This document shows positions 44,840-56,641 of a stretch of 64,000 nt of DNA, piece after piece. The position numbers were made by a program, and so were the translations under genes. Positions within the stretch are counted from its first letter, which is position 1. Each line of letters begins with the position of its first letter. Under the pieces are notes generated by a model. The model was given only the letters and a program-made list of their open reading frames with translations, ran no database searches and was not told the DNA's origin. Source of the stretch: Demequina salsinemoris (GTDB lineage: Bacteria > Actinomycetota > Actinomycetes > Actinomycetales > Demequinaceae); NCBI RefSeq assembly GCF_000974805.1, contig NZ_BBQZ01000001.1, forward strand, positions 489,929 through 553,928, written 5' to 3'.

Positions 44840-45523
44840 ATGACGGCACGCATCCTGGTGGTCGACGACGATCCGGCTGTCGCGGAGATGATCGGAATCG
44901 TGCTGCGCGGCGACGGCTTCGAACCGCTGTTCTGCGACCACGGCGACCAGGCGGTCGACGTGTTCCGCGCGGAGCAGCCCGACGTGATCCTCCTCGACCT
45001 CATGCTTCCCGGTCGCAGCGGCATCGACATCTGCAGGGAGATCCGGGCCGAGTCCGGCGTGCCCATCGTCATGCTCACCGCGAAGTCGGAGACCGTCGAC
45101 GTCGTCCTCGGGCTCGAGTCCGGCGCCGACGACTACATCCCCAAGCCGTTCAAGCCGCGCGAGCTGATCGCGCGCGTCCGCGCGCGCCTGCGCCGCAACG
45201 AGACCGGTGCCCCCACGAGCCTGCGGATCGGCGACCTCGACGTGGACGTGACCGGTCACCGCGTCACGCGCGACGGCGAGGTCATCCCCCTGACCCCGCT
45301 CGAGTTCGACGTCCTCGTCACCCTCGCGCGCGCGCCGGGCCAGGTCTTCACGCGCGAGGTCCTCCTCGAGGACGTGTGGGGCTACCGCCACGCGGCGGAC
45401 ACCCGCCTCGTCAACGTCCACATCCAGCGCCTGCGCGCGAAGATCGAGAAGGACCCCGAGAACCCCGAGATCGTGCTGACCGTCCGCGGCGTGGGCTACA
45501 AGGCCGGTGGTCAGACGTCGTGA
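44840..45523 (+). CDS. mtrA: Response regulator MtrA
   Basis: 227 residues. OmpR type: acidic residues VVDDDP (7-12), phosphoacceptor Asp53 in VILLDLMLPGRSG, Lys in IPKPFKPREL, and a winged helix ending TVRGVGYKAGG. MtrA controls cell division, wall hydrolases and oriC-linked genes in actinobacteria. The ATG follows GGTCCGC after an AAGAT-like box, so it may be leaderless. GTGA overlap with mtrB. Confidence 0.95.
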   Translation: MTARILVVDDDPAVAEMIGIVLRGDGFEPLFCDHGDQAVDVFRAEQPDVILLDLMLPGRSGIDICREIRAESGVPIVMLTAKSETVDVVLGLESGADDYIPKPFKPRELIARVRARLRRNETGAPTSLRIGDLDVDVTGHRVTRDGEVIPLTPLEFDVLVTLARAPGQVFTREVLLEDVWGYRHAADTRLVNVHIQRLRAKIEKDPENPEIVLTVRGVGYKAGGQTS

Positions 45524-47181
45524 GGCGGTCGGCGCGCGTGTCCGTGCTGCGGCTCGCGGTGCCGGTGCGCAGGGGCGCGCGCAAGTGGCGCAGGTCGATG
45601 CAGCTGCGCGTCGTGTCGACGGTGCTCGTGGTCGGCGTGCTGACGGTCGTCGTGCTCGGCGCGGTCGTCGTGTCGCAGATCCGGGACGGGCTGGTCGAGA
45701 CCCGCGTGGATCGCATCCTCGCCGAGTCGGCGCAGGACGCCGCGAGCGCCCAGGAGTACATCGAGTCCTCGACCGCGGCCACTCCCGGTGACCTCCAGAC
45801 GCTCGCGAACACGGTCTATGAGTCCCTGATCACGGTGAGCGGCGAGTCTCGCGGGCTCGTGCTGCTCCAGGCCGAGGACAACGAGACGGACCTCATCCTC
45901 ACCACCGGTGCGTCCGATGCGGCGCTCGTCGCGGTGGTCTCCGACGAGATGCGGCAGGCGGTCGCCGACGGCATGACTCAGCCCTGGCAGTACGTCGAGC
46001 TTCCGGACGGGCTGCCCGGCGTGGTCGTCGGCGCCCCGATCCGGCTGCGCGACGCCGGGGACTATGAGCTGTACTTCGTGTACTCGCTCGAAGCCGAGGA
46101 GGAGACGCTCGCGCTCGTCGAGCAGGCGCTCGTGGTCGGTGGCGCGGTGCTGATCGGGCTCGTGCTGCTTCAGGCCTGGTTCGTGACGCTGCAGGCGCTG
46201 CGACCGGTGAGGCAGGCGGCCCGCGTGGCCTCGAGGCTCGCCGACGGCCTGCTGTCCGAGCGCATGACGGTGCGCGGGGCCGACGAGATGGCGACGCTCG
46301 CGAAGACGTTCAACGAGATGGCGGAGTCCCTCCAGCGTCAGATCACCCGCATGGAGGACCTGTCCCGCGTGCAGCGCCGCTTCGTGTCCGACGTATCCCA
46401 CGAGCTGCGCACCCCGCTCACGACCATCCGGATCGCCGCTGACCTGCTCTACGACGCCAAGGACGGCTTCCCTCCCGAGGTCGCGCGCTCCGCCGAGCTG
46501 CTCAACACCCAGATCGATCGGTTCGAGCTGCTGCTGTCCGATCTGCTGGAGATGTCCCGCATCGACGCGGGCGCCGCGCAGCTCGAGTTCGAGGACACCG
46601 AGCTCGCCGACATCGTCGCCGATGAGGTCGAGGCGATCACGCCTCCGGCCTCCGACCTGGGTGTCGAGGTGCGGCTGTGGGCGACGGACGGCCCGCATCG
46701 TGCCTCCATCGATCGTCCGCGCGTGAGCCGCATCGTGCGCAACCTGCTCTCCAACGCCGTCGAGCATGCGCAGGGCGGGCCGGTCGACGTCGGCGTGGCC
46801 TCGAACTCGCGCGGGGTCGCCGTGGTGGTCCGCGACTATGGGCTCGGGCTCACGCCCCACGAGGTGGACCGCGTCTTCGACCGCTTCTGGCGCGCCGACC
46901 CCGCTCGCGCCCGCACGATGGGCGGCACCGGGCTCGGTCTGTCGATCGCGCGCGAGGACGCGCTTCTCCACGAGGGGCGGCTCGAGGCGTGGGGATCTCC
47001 CGGAGAGGGCGCGGCCTTCCGGCTCAGCCTGCCTCGGACCTCGCGCGGGCTCGGGACCCAGCCGGTCCTGCCGCTCGCGATGCGTCCCGAGGAGTTCCCG
47101 GCTCTGTCCACAAGTGGTCGAAGGAACCCGCGGCGCACGCCTCGCACCGTCGGTCTGGACGGCACGAGGAGCGACGCATGA
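45520..47181 (+). CDS. mtrB: Sensor histidine kinase MtrB
   Basis: 553 residues. A basic N-terminus, TM1 (about 35-57), an extracellular domain (about 58-200), TM2 (about 203-226), HAMP (about 227-280), HisKA with His294 in SDVSHELRTPLTTI, and HATPase (NLLSNAVEHAQGG, DYGLGLTP, GGTGLGLSIA). Partner of MtrA. Translationally coupled to both neighbours (GTGA and ATGA overlaps). Confidence 0.95.
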   Translation: MRRSARVSVLRLAVPVRRGARKWRRSMQLRVVSTVLVVGVLTVVVLGAVVVSQIRDGLVETRVDRILAESAQDAASAQEYIESSTAATPGDLQTLANTVYESLITVSGESRGLVLLQAEDNETDLILTTGASDAALVAVVSDEMRQAVADGMTQPWQYVELPDGLPGVVVGAPIRLRDAGDYELYFVYSLEAEEETLALVEQALVVGGAVLIGLVLLQAWFVTLQALRPVRQAARVASRLADGLLSERMTVRGADEMATLAKTFNEMAESLQRQITRMEDLSRVQRRFVSDVSHELRTPLTTIRIAADLLYDAKDGFPPEVARSAELLNTQIDRFELLLSDLLEMSRIDAGAAQLEFEDTELADIVADEVEAITPPASDLGVEVRLWATDGPHRASIDRPRVSRIVRNLLSNAVEHAQGGPVDVGVASNSRGVAVVVRDYGLGLTPHEVDRVFDRFWRADPARARTMGGTGLGLSIAREDALLHEGRLEAWGSPGEGAAFRLSLPRTSRGLGTQPVLPLAMRPEEFPALSTSGRRNPRRTPRTVGLDGTRSDA

Positions 47182-48920
47182 GGGCGCGGCGCAGCATCGT
47201 CACCAGGCTCGGCGCGGCGTTCACGGCGGCCGTGCTGCTGGCCGGCTGCGCGTCGATCCCCGACTCGGGGCCGGTGCAGGAGGGCGTCACCACCATCGCC
47301 GAGGAGGACACGATCCTGCCGCTCGCGGAGGGGCCGGTGGTGGGCGCGACTCAGGAGGCCATCGTCAACGGCTTCCTCCGTGCGCTCGCGCAGGGCTTCA
47401 ACTCGGACTTCTCGGTGGCGCGCGAGTACCTCACCGCCGATGCGAGCCGCGACTGGGACCCCTCCGCGAGCACCACGGTGTTCGGCTCGGGAGCTCTGAC
47501 ACCCGAGTGGAGCGAGGACGGCACGACGGCGGCCTACACCGTTCCGGTGGCCGCGACCATCGACGGCGACGGGCGCCTGGTCGAGGCCGCCGATGGCGCC
47601 GAGGCGATCCTCGACTTCACTCTCGTCCAGGAGGACGGCGAGTGGCGCATCGACGACCTGGAGGACGGGGCGCTCCTCGCGGAGGCCAACTTCGAGAGCC
47701 TCTTCCGACGCGTCGGCCTGGTGTTCGCGACCGCCGACGGGTCGACCGAGGTGATCGAGAGCAGGTGGTTCCCCCGGCAGAACGTGGCGACCAGCGCTGC
47801 GCAGGAGCTCGTCCTCGGGCCGTCGGCGTGGCTGTCCGACGCCGTGATGTCCGGCTTCTCGACGAGCGCGTCGCTCGAGGTGGACTCGGTGGTCGTGACG
47901 GACGGCGTCGCTGCGGTGCGCCTCGCCTCGGACGCGGCGACGGCCGAGGCGCAGGAGGGTCTTGCGGTGGTTCAGCTGCAGAGGACGCTGTCGGCGCTTC
48001 CGGACGTCACGTCCGTCGAGGTGACGGTCGGCGGCGTGCCCGCCGACGCGTCGGGCTACGCGCTCGGCGCAGCCGAGGTCCCCTCCGAGGTCGCCGCGAC
48101 GATCGTGGGCTCTCGCCTCGGGCTGTGGGACGGCACGGAGCTCAAGGTGACCTCGGACGAGGCGGGGGCGCTGCCCGCGCGCGCACGCGGACTCGCGCTG
48201 TCGTACTCGGGAGACCAGGTCGCGTTCCTGGTCGGGGGGTCGAGGCTGGTGGTGACGGACGTGCTCGCGGGTGGGATGGCGGAGCTGGTGGACGCGTCGG
48301 CGGACGGCGCCGAGCCGACGGGGAGCCTGGAGACCACGACGGTGGTCGAGGGGACCGCCCTGGTGGATCCCTCGTATGACGTCGACGGGTGGCTCTGGAC
48401 GGCCGAGGCGGGTGGCGGCGCGGTGATGGCCTACCCGACGGCGGCGGCCGGGGGCGATCCTGTCACGCTTGAGGCCGAGTGGCTGCAGGCACGGCGGATC
48501 CGCGCGGTCGCGGTCTCCCGGGACGGCGCCAGGCTGCTCATCGCCTCGACGGTCGCCGGTCAGCCGGTGCTTGAGGTGACGGGGCTCGTGCGCGACGAGT
48601 CCGGCACCCCGGTGGCTCTCACCGAGCCGCTCCAGGTCGGGGTGTCGTCGAGCGCGATCGCGGAGGTCGCGTGGGTCGACTCGACGACGGTGGCGGCGCT
48701 GGGCGTGAGCGTCGACGGCGGCACGACCCCGGTCTGGCTGTCCACGGTGGGAGGGTTCACCGAGACGATGACGGCGCCCGTCGACTCCTCATCCCTCACC
48801 GCGCGCAGCGGCACCACGTCGCTCACGGTCGTCGACCCCGAGTCCGGGGCGCAGGCCAGGTCGGGCTCCGGATGGACGTCCGTGGTCTCCGGGGTGGACG
48901 AGCTCGCCTACGCGGGCTGA
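47178..48920 (+). CDS. lpqB: Lipoprotein LpqB
   Basis: 580 residues. Signal peptide with lipobox VLLAGC (Cys24), then the LpqB N-terminal domain (about 40-330, GerMN-like) and a C-terminal beta-propeller-like region. LpqB interacts with the outer domain of MtrB and modulates MtrA signalling. Complete operon mtrA-mtrB-lpqB with 4-nt overlaps. Confidence 0.95.
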   Translation: MRARRSIVTRLGAAFTAAVLLAGCASIPDSGPVQEGVTTIAEEDTILPLAEGPVVGATQEAIVNGFLRALAQGFNSDFSVAREYLTADASRDWDPSASTTVFGSGALTPEWSEDGTTAAYTVPVAATIDGDGRLVEAADGAEAILDFTLVQEDGEWRIDDLEDGALLAEANFESLFRRVGLVFATADGSTEVIESRWFPRQNVATSAAQELVLGPSAWLSDAVMSGFSTSASLEVDSVVVTDGVAAVRLASDAATAEAQEGLAVVQLQRTLSALPDVTSVEVTVGGVPADASGYALGAAEVPSEVAATIVGSRLGLWDGTELKVTSDEAGALPARARGLALSYSGDQVAFLVGGSRLVVTDVLAGGMAELVDASADGAEPTGSLETTTVVEGTALVDPSYDVDGWLWTAEAGGGAVMAYPTAAAGGDPVTLEAEWLQARRIRAVAVSRDGARLLIASTVAGQPVLEVTGLVRDESGTPVALTEPLQVGVSSSAIAEVAWVDSTTVAALGVSVDGGTTPVWLSTVGGFTETMTAPVDSSSLTARSGTTSLTVVDPESGAQARSGSGWTSVVSGVDELAYAG

Positions 48921-49031
48921 GCCCGACGTCTGCTCTGCCGTCGACGTCCACTGCGTCGTCGGCACTTTCGCGCAACGCGACGCCGCCCCGTCGTCCCCAG
49001 CCCACGGCGGTCGCGTCGTCCTCCCCGTCTC

Positions 49032-49053
49032 TCGTCCCTCGCGGGAGGGACGA
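49032..49053 (+). terminator. Terminator of the mtrAB-lpqB operon
   Basis: A 9-bp stem (TCGTCCCTC with GAGGGACGA) and a 4-nt loop, about 110 nt after the lpqB stop codon. The rest of the 182-bp gap holds nothing recognisable apart from C/G-rich CGTCGTCC-like runs. Confidence 0.6.
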
Positions 49054-49102
49054 CGGTCAGCCGTGAGTGGATGGCGTGGTGGCCGGGATCGGACGGAGAG
49101 CG

Positions 49103-49804
49103 ATGCGGGACGTCGCGAGGGCCGTCGTCCCCGTCGCGTGCCCCGGATGCGGGCGCGAGGACGTGCGCTGCTGCGACGCGTGCGCGGCGCCATGGTGGGA
49201 GCCCGTGTGGCGCGCCGAGCCCGATGCCGCGCGCCTCGACGTGCACGGCAGGGCCGCGCTGCCGGTATGGGTCGTCGCGACGCTCGTCGGCTCGCCTCAC
49301 GGCATGGTGTCGGCCTGGAAGGACGGCGGCAGACGCGACCTGGACGGCTTCTTCGCCGATGCTTCCCGCCGGGCTGGCCGGCAGGTGGCGCCGCACCTCG
49401 CGGCGCTGGGACGGACCGTGCGCGTCGTCCCCGCTCCCGCTCGCGCCGCGAGCACGCGGCGGCGCGGCGTCGACCTGCCCCTCCTGCTCGCGCGAGCCGT
49501 GTCCGACGGGCTCGAGCAGGGCGGGGTCCCGGCACGGGTGCACACCGCGCTCGCGATCGGGGCGGGGGAGCAGCGCGGCGGGTCCGCGATCGATCGGTGG
49601 CGTGGCATGCGGGGCGCTATCCGCGTGACGGGGTCGCTGACCCCAGGCGATCCGGTGCTGCTGATCGACGACGTGGTCACCACAGGGGCGACTCTTGCCG
49701 CATGCTCGGCGGCCCTCGAGGAGCGCGGCAGCCCCGTGGTCGGCGCCGTCGCGCTCGCGGCGGTCGGGCGTGTGGCGGGCGAAGCCGCACGGGGGCTAAG
49801 GTGA
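49103..49804 (+). CDS. comF: ComF-family phosphoribosyltransferase-like protein
   Basis: 233 residues. N-terminal zinc-finger cysteines (CPGCGREDVRCCDAC) and a C-terminal PRTase fold with the PRPP loop VLLIDDVVTTGATL. The ComF family is linked to natural competence in other bacteria. In actinobacteria the gene is conserved after lpqB even without proven competence. ATG 49103 has GGAGAG upstream; a GTG at 49067 is an alternative. Confidence 0.88.
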   Translation: MRDVARAVVPVACPGCGREDVRCCDACAAPWWEPVWRAEPDAARLDVHGRAALPVWVVATLVGSPHGMVSAWKDGGRRDLDGFFADASRRAGRQVAPHLAALGRTVRVVPAPARAASTRRRGVDLPLLLARAVSDGLEQGGVPARVHTALAIGAGEQRGGSAIDRWRGMRGAIRVTGSLTPGDPVLLIDDVVTTGATLAACSAALEERGSPVVGAVALAAVGRVAGEAARGLR

Positions 49805-49936
49805 GATCTACCCAGACGATGAACGTCGGATCCCTTCGATGAGGGAGGTGATGCCGCAGGCGCTCGAGGCGCCGCAGTCACCCTGCCCCGCCCGGCTGGC
49901 CGGGGCCACTCTCATCCCACAGAGGAGGACACCGTC
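49797..49936 (+). promoter_or_regulatory. Candidate promoter and structured leader of hpf
   Basis: TAAGGT (49797-49802) overlaps the comF stop codon and could be a -10 box, giving a leader of about 130 nt. Two hairpins follow: GGCGC-TCGAG-GCGCC (49859-49873) and CCCGG-CTGG-CCGGG (49891-49904). Then comes GAGGAGG just before the hpf start. Confidence 0.35.
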
Positions 49937-50602
49937 ATGGACATCGCCATCACAGGACGCCACACCAAGGTCGCCGACGATCTGCGCGAGCGGATCATCG
50001 AGAGGATGGAGAAGGTCGAGGCCCTCGCGCCGCGCGCGACGCGAGTGGATGTCCACGTGGTCCACGAACGCAATCCCAAGCGTGCGGACGACAAGGAGCG
50101 TGTCGAGATCACCGTGCGAGGCAGGGGAGTGGTGAGGGCCGAGGCCTCCGCCATGGACCGCCACGCCGCGTTCGACGCCGCGTCGGCCCGCCTGCTCGAG
50201 CAGCTGCGCCGGCTCCATGAGCGCAAGGCGCACCGCCACCAGGGGACACCGAGTCTTCACTCCGTCGCCGCCGACCCGGCGCTCGCGCCCACCGGCGACG
50301 GCTCGGCGCCGCACGCCGCCTCGAGCGTCGAGCCGTGGGACGGCGCGCCCGAGGGCGCGACCCGCGAGGTCCCGATCGACGGCACCCCGATCCTGATCCG
50401 TTCCAAGACCCACACCGCCGTCCCGATGACGGTGGCGGAGGCCATCGACCAGATGGAGCTCGTCGGCCACGACTTCTACCTCTTCCTCGACTCCGACTCC
50501 GGCATGCCGGGGGCGGTCTACCGGCGTCGTGGCTGGACCTACGGCGTGATCCACCTCGCCGAGGCGCAGCCTCTCGAGTCCGCCGAGCGCGAGAGCGCCT
50601 GA
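49937..50602 (+). CDS. hpf: Ribosome hibernation promoting factor (long form)
   Basis: 221 residues. The N-terminal S30AE domain (1-105) begins MDIAITGRHTKV. A linker is followed by the C-terminal dimerisation domain (about 155-215, with FYLFLDSDSGMPGAVYRRRGWTYG-type sequence). The long form joins two 70S ribosomes into 100S dimers in stationary phase or hypoxia. Conserved comF-hpf-secA order. CAGAGGAGGACACC precedes the ATG. Confidence 0.95.
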   Translation: MDIAITGRHTKVADDLRERIIERMEKVEALAPRATRVDVHVVHERNPKRADDKERVEITVRGRGVVRAEASAMDRHAAFDAASARLLEQLRRLHERKAHRHQGTPSLHSVAADPALAPTGDGSAPHAASSVEPWDGAPEGATREVPIDGTPILIRSKTHTAVPMTVAEAIDQMELVGHDFYLFLDSDSGMPGAVYRRRGWTYGVIHLAEAQPLESAERESA

Positions 50603-50752
50603 CCGCGGCCGGGGCCGCGACGATCGTCGCGGCCCCGGAGCGGCGCCCACGGATCCCGCCCGCGTTCCGCTCCTGGCGAGACAGGTGCCTCCCCACAATC
50701 GGGAGCGACTACGCTTGCTCGGGGTACCGCAACGACAGCAGGGAGTTCACCG

Positions 50753-53617
<2,865 letters not shown>

Positions 53618-53736
53618 TCGCGCGGGCCGTGCGCCCGCGCGGCCCGGCTTCAGTCCTCGGGTGCGGTTCCTGAAGAGGTCGTGCACTGCGAGCCTGGTTC
53701 GTGGTCATGACGAAGGATGACGGCGCCTGACGCCGA

Positions 53737-53777
53737 CGAAGGAGGGCGGTCGACGAGGAGTCGACCGCCCTCCTTCG
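53737..53777. terminator. Perfect 18-bp bidirectional terminator hairpin
   Basis: The arms at 53737-53754 and 53760-53777 are exact complements with a 5-nt GAGGA loop, between convergent secA and the Rv3235-like gene. A smaller CGGCG-CCTGA-CGCCG hairpin lies just before it. Confidence 0.88.
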
Positions 53778-53786
53778 CGTCCGCCC

Positions 53787-54236
53787 TCAGCCGACGTCGA
53801 TCACGGTGGCGACCCAGCGGCCCTGCCTGTCCTCGAGCCTGAGGGCGAGCGCATGGACGCGGTCTCCGTGCCGTGCGACGACGCTCACCTCGGCGGCGCC
53901 GAGTGCGACCCTGCACACGCGTGCGCGCACGATCTGCGCCGAGCCGGCGATGGCCGTGCCCGACCGGCGGGCGAGCGAATGCTGCTTCGACAGGGCGGCG
54001 ACGACCTTCGGGTCGACCCAGCGCGTGAGCGAGTCGAGCGTCGGCGCGCCATGCACCGCCTCGAGAGCGGCCTTGGCGAGCGTGCACGCCAACGGCGACG
54101 GGTCGCCCAGCGGACGACGCCTGCGGTCGTACGGAGACCTCCTGGCGGGCGCGCCCGCGGGACGTGCGCTGATGACGGGTCCAGCGTCCAGCGGACGGGC
54201 GGTGGCCTCCCCGGCCACGATCGGCTGCGCGCTCAT
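53787..54236 (-). CDS. Rv3235-like family protein
   Basis: 149 residues. A basic, Pro/Arg-rich N-terminus (1-50) precedes a compact domain (about 52-145: LACTLAKAALEAVHG, ALSKQHSLARR, VARHGDRVHALALRLE). It matches the Rv3235 family, always close to secA, of unknown function. The start overlaps the LysM gene stop by 4 nt. Confidence 0.82.
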   Translation of the reverse strand: MSAQPIVAGEATARPLDAGPVISARPAGAPARRSPYDRRRRPLGDPSPLACTLAKAALEAVHGAPTLDSLTRWVDPKVVAALSKQHSLARRSGTAIAGSAQIVRARVCRVALGAAEVSVVARHGDRVHALALRLEDRQGRWVATVIDVG

Positions 54237-55027
54237 CGTGCGAGCTCCTCGGGGATGCGGAGGACCTGACCCGGCACGATCGCGCCGGGATCGTCTCCGA
54301 TCACGTCGCGGTTCTCCCGGTACAGGAGCGGCCACGCGGCGGCGACCTGCGCGGCGCCGTCTCCGGTGAGGGCGGCGGTGAGGTCCCACAGCGAGTCGCC
54401 GGCCTCGACCGTGATCGTCGCCGCAGTCTCCGTCTCCGAAGCTGCGCCCATCGCGGCGGCCTCGGTCGTGGAGACGCCAGTGGAGGCGCCGGAGCCGGCC
54501 CACCCGGGTGCGGCGTCAGCGAGGCCGACGATGGTCGCGCCGTCCTCGACGTCCGACGTCACCCACCCCGGGCCGGCGTCGACGATCGACGCGACGCCCG
54601 CAGCGCTCCACCCCGGTGCCGAATCGACGGCGAGCGCGGGTACGGCGAGCCCCGCGGACAGCGAGGCCCCGGCCGCCGTCGCGACGAGTCGTCGCCATGC
54701 CCGCGGCGCCAGCATCCTGGCCCACCGAGGCATCGTGCCTCCCGCGCCGGCCGCGATCATGATCAGCGCGGTCACCGCGAGGTACCCGGAGGCCACCGCG
54801 CCGAGCGCGACGATCGCAGGCGCGACCAGCGCGTCCACTCCCGCGCCGGGTGAGCCCGCGTCGATGGCCAGGTCCCAGGCGAGGCGGCCGAGCAGCCAGG
54901 CCGCCGCGGGCGTCGCCGCGACGGCGACGACAGCTCCCCCTCGATGCACGGACATGGTCTCCGCCGTCCCCCTCGGCTGACCCCACCCCGTGCCTTCCAC
55001 GCCCCTAAGGCGCCTCTTCTCCGTCAT
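54233..55027 (-). CDS. Membrane protein with C-terminal LysM domain
   Basis: 264 residues. Two TM segments in the first 110 residues, a third hydrophobic stretch (about 115-135), an Ala/Gly/Trp repeat linker (APGW units), and a LysM domain (about 210-260: VEAGDSLWDLTAAL to VPGQVLRIPEE). LysM binds glycan strands of peptidoglycan. ATG 55027 lies just downstream of a good promoter, which rules out the earlier in-frame start at 55108. Operon with the Rv3235-like gene. Confidence 0.83.
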   Translation of the reverse strand: MTEKRRLRGVEGTGWGQPRGTAETMSVHRGGAVVAVAATPAAAWLLGRLAWDLAIDAGSPGAGVDALVAPAIVALGAVASGYLAVTALIMIAAGAGGTMPRWARMLAPRAWRRLVATAAGASLSAGLAVPALAVDSAPGWSAAGVASIVDAGPGWVTSDVEDGATIVGLADAAPGWAGSGASTGVSTTEAAAMGAASETETAATITVEAGDSLWDLTAALTGDGAAQVAAAWPLLYRENRDVIGDDPGAIVPGQVLRIPEELAR

Positions 55028-55053
55028 GTCGCCCCCCGCGTCATGTCGTTTGA

Positions 55054-55068
55054 TGATGTTTGGCATCA
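55054..55068. promoter_or_regulatory. Palindrome over the LysM-gene transcription start
   Basis: TGATG-TTTGG-CATCA, 15 bp, lies just downstream of the -10 box, over the expected start site of the LysM gene. Candidate operator. Confidence 0.4.
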
Positions 55069-55071
55069 CTA

Positions 55072-55100
55072 GATATAGCGCGCTTCGGTGGATATGTCCA
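55072..55100 (-). promoter_or_regulatory. Promoter of the LysM/Rv3235-like operon
   Basis: Read leftward: -35 TGGACA (complement at 55095-55100), a 17-nt spacer, -10 TATATC (complement at 55072-55077). Near consensus and A/T-rich against the local background. Confidence 0.65.
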
Positions 55101-55152
55101 GTTTGCACGAATTGGCGCTGGGTGGATAGAGGTCGCTCCCGTTCGGTCTCGC

Positions 55153-55158
55153 TACTGT
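55153..55158 (+). promoter_or_regulatory. -10 box of the leaderless gene at 55165
   Basis: TACTGT with a 6-nt spacer (GGGGCG) to the ATG. Confidence 0.5.
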
Positions 55159-55164
55159 GGGGCG

Positions 55165-55683
55165 ATGAGATGGGGTCGGCTCTTCGCGGACCTCGAGGGC
55201 CGCATGGCCGCCGAGGAGTCGCGTCAGTTCGCGCTCGAGGTGGCCGAGCGCACCCGCGCCGAGCGCGCGGCGGTGGACCTTGCCTCGCGGCTGATGGGTG
55301 CGCGCGGGTCGGGCATCGTGATCTCCCTGCGTGGAGGGGGACAGGCGCACGGGGCTCTCGTCGACGTCGCCGCGCAATGGCTGCTGCTGGATTCGGCGAC
55401 CGTCCAGCGACTCGTCCCGATGGCCGCGGTGGCCGCCGTCTCGGGGCTGCCGCGGCGTGTGGCGCCTCTCACGGAGGTGGAGAGACGGCTGTCGCTCGGT
55501 TCGGCGCTGCGCGTGCTGTCCCGCGATCGAGCTCGCGTGGTGGTGCGTGTCGAGGGCGGCGAGCACCGAGGGCTGCTCGGGGGAGTCGGCGCCGATCATG
55601 TCGACCTCATCGACCCTGATGCCGGCGCGCCGGTGACGGTGCCGTTCTTCGCGATCCTCGAGGTCTCGTCCCTCGCGACGTGA
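55165..55683 (+). CDS. Conserved actinobacterial protein of unknown function
   Basis: 172 residues. An N-terminal charged helix (MRWGRLFADLEGRMAAEES) precedes a beta-rich body with two similar halves (SGIVISLRGGGQAHGALVDVA and RARVVVRVEGGEHRGLLGGVG). This hints at a duplicated SH3- or Sm-like fold. No family assigned with certainty. ATG 55165 follows TACTGT by 6 nt. It converges with the HTH gene. Confidence 0.72.
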   Translation: MRWGRLFADLEGRMAAEESRQFALEVAERTRAERAAVDLASRLMGARGSGIVISLRGGGQAHGALVDVAAQWLLLDSATVQRLVPMAAVAAVSGLPRRVAPLTEVERRLSLGSALRVLSRDRARVVVRVEGGEHRGLLGGVGADHVDLIDPDAGAPVTVPFFAILEVSSLAT

Positions 55684-55703
55684 CGGGCCGGAGCGCGGGC
55701 GGG

Positions 55704-55913
55704 TCAGTCGTGGCCGGCCGCGATCTTCGCGCGAGTGGCCTCGTACTGGCGCGAGATGTAGGCCTCGAGCTCGCTCGTCTCGACCCGCCACTGCCCTCGG
55801 CCGCCGACCTGGATCGCGGGCAGCTCTCCGGTGCGCACCAAGGCGTACGCCTGGGGGGAGGAGATGCTGAGCACCTCCTGCACCTCCGCGAGGGTGAGGA
55901 AGCGCTGGGTCAT
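55704..55913 (-). CDS. Small helix-turn-helix (excisionase/MerR-like) protein
   Basis: 69 residues. LTLAEVQEVLSISSPQAYALVRTGELPAIQVGG is a winged-HTH excisionase-type fold, followed by RGQWRVETSELEAYISR and a helical tail. It resembles BldC/excisionase-like single-domain DNA binders of actinobacteria but is not clearly BldC. ATG 55913 is preferred over an upstream TTG at 55931. Divergent from the SAF/CpaE-like pair, with 110 bp between. Confidence 0.82.
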   Translation of the reverse strand: MTQRFLTLAEVQEVLSISSPQAYALVRTGELPAIQVGGRGQWRVETSELEAYISRQYEATRAKIAAGHD

Positions 55914-56023
55914 GCGTCCATTCTGAACCAATTGGGCGTGTTCGGCATGGTTTGTCCACAGGCACTGTTGTCACCCGGTGCAACCGGGCACCATGGGAGC
56001 CCAGCGCCAAGAAGGGGGACGGG

Positions 56024-56641
56024 ATGGCGACGACGACCGGGATGACGGTGGGCAGGCTGGCCCGCCCGGGGTGGCGGGACCCGCGACTGCTCGTGGGCCT
56101 CGTCCTCATCGCGGCCTCGGTCGCGGGCGTCGTCTCGCTCGTCCGTGCCAATGATCGCACCGCTCCCGTCTACGTCGCCGTCGACGACCTCGTGCCCGGC
56201 GCGGTGCTCGACGAGGGCGATCTCGCGGTCGCGCACGTGCGCGTGGACGGTGATGCCTACGTCGGCGCCGCGGAGGAGCCCTGGGGGCAGGTGGTCACCC
56301 GAGCGGTCGGCGAAGGCGAGCTGCTCCCCGCGGAGGCGCTTGCCGAGGCTGAGGACTTCACCGGGCGACCCGTGGCGGTGCGCACGACCAGACCGATCGC
56401 CGAGGCGATCGATCGCGGCAGCCTCGTGGACGTCTGGCTCACGGTGACGGACGACGACGGGCCGTCGTCCGAGCTGGTCGCGCAGTCGCTCGTGGTCGAC
56501 GCGGTGGACCGAGACGACGGCTCCTTCGCGGGCACGGGCGTGGAGACGGTGTACGTCGTGGTGCCCGCGGACGAGATGGAGGGGTTCCTCGACGCGATCG
56601 CGGTCGACGGCGACCTCTCCGTGGTGGGGCTCGCGGGCTGA
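56024..56641 (+). CDS. SAF-domain (CpaB/RcpC-like) protein
   Basis: 205 residues. N-terminal TM (about 22-42), SAF domain (about 50-115: VYVAVDDLVPGAVLDEGDL) and a CpaB-like C-terminal part (about 115-200). CpaB helps assemble Flp/Tad pili. No other Tad structural genes are present here. AGAAGGGGGACGGG precedes the ATG. Overlaps the next gene by 1 nt. Confidence 0.82.
   Translation: MATTTGMTVGRLARPGWRDPRLLVGLVLIAASVAGVVSLVRANDRTAPVYVAVDDLVPGAVLDEGDLAVAHVRVDGDAYVGAAEEPWGQVVTRAVGEGELLPAEALAEAEDFTGRPVAVRTTRPIAEAIDRGSLVDVWLTVTDDDGPSSELVAQSLVVDAVDRDDGSFAGTGVETVYVVVPADEMEGFLDAIAVDGDLSVVGLAG

Noticed and set aside
49839..50135. Possible upstream open frame or small protein before hpf
   Set aside because: It overlaps hpf in another frame, has a Pro/Arg/Ser composition typical of a shadow, and lacks a convincing ribosome site.
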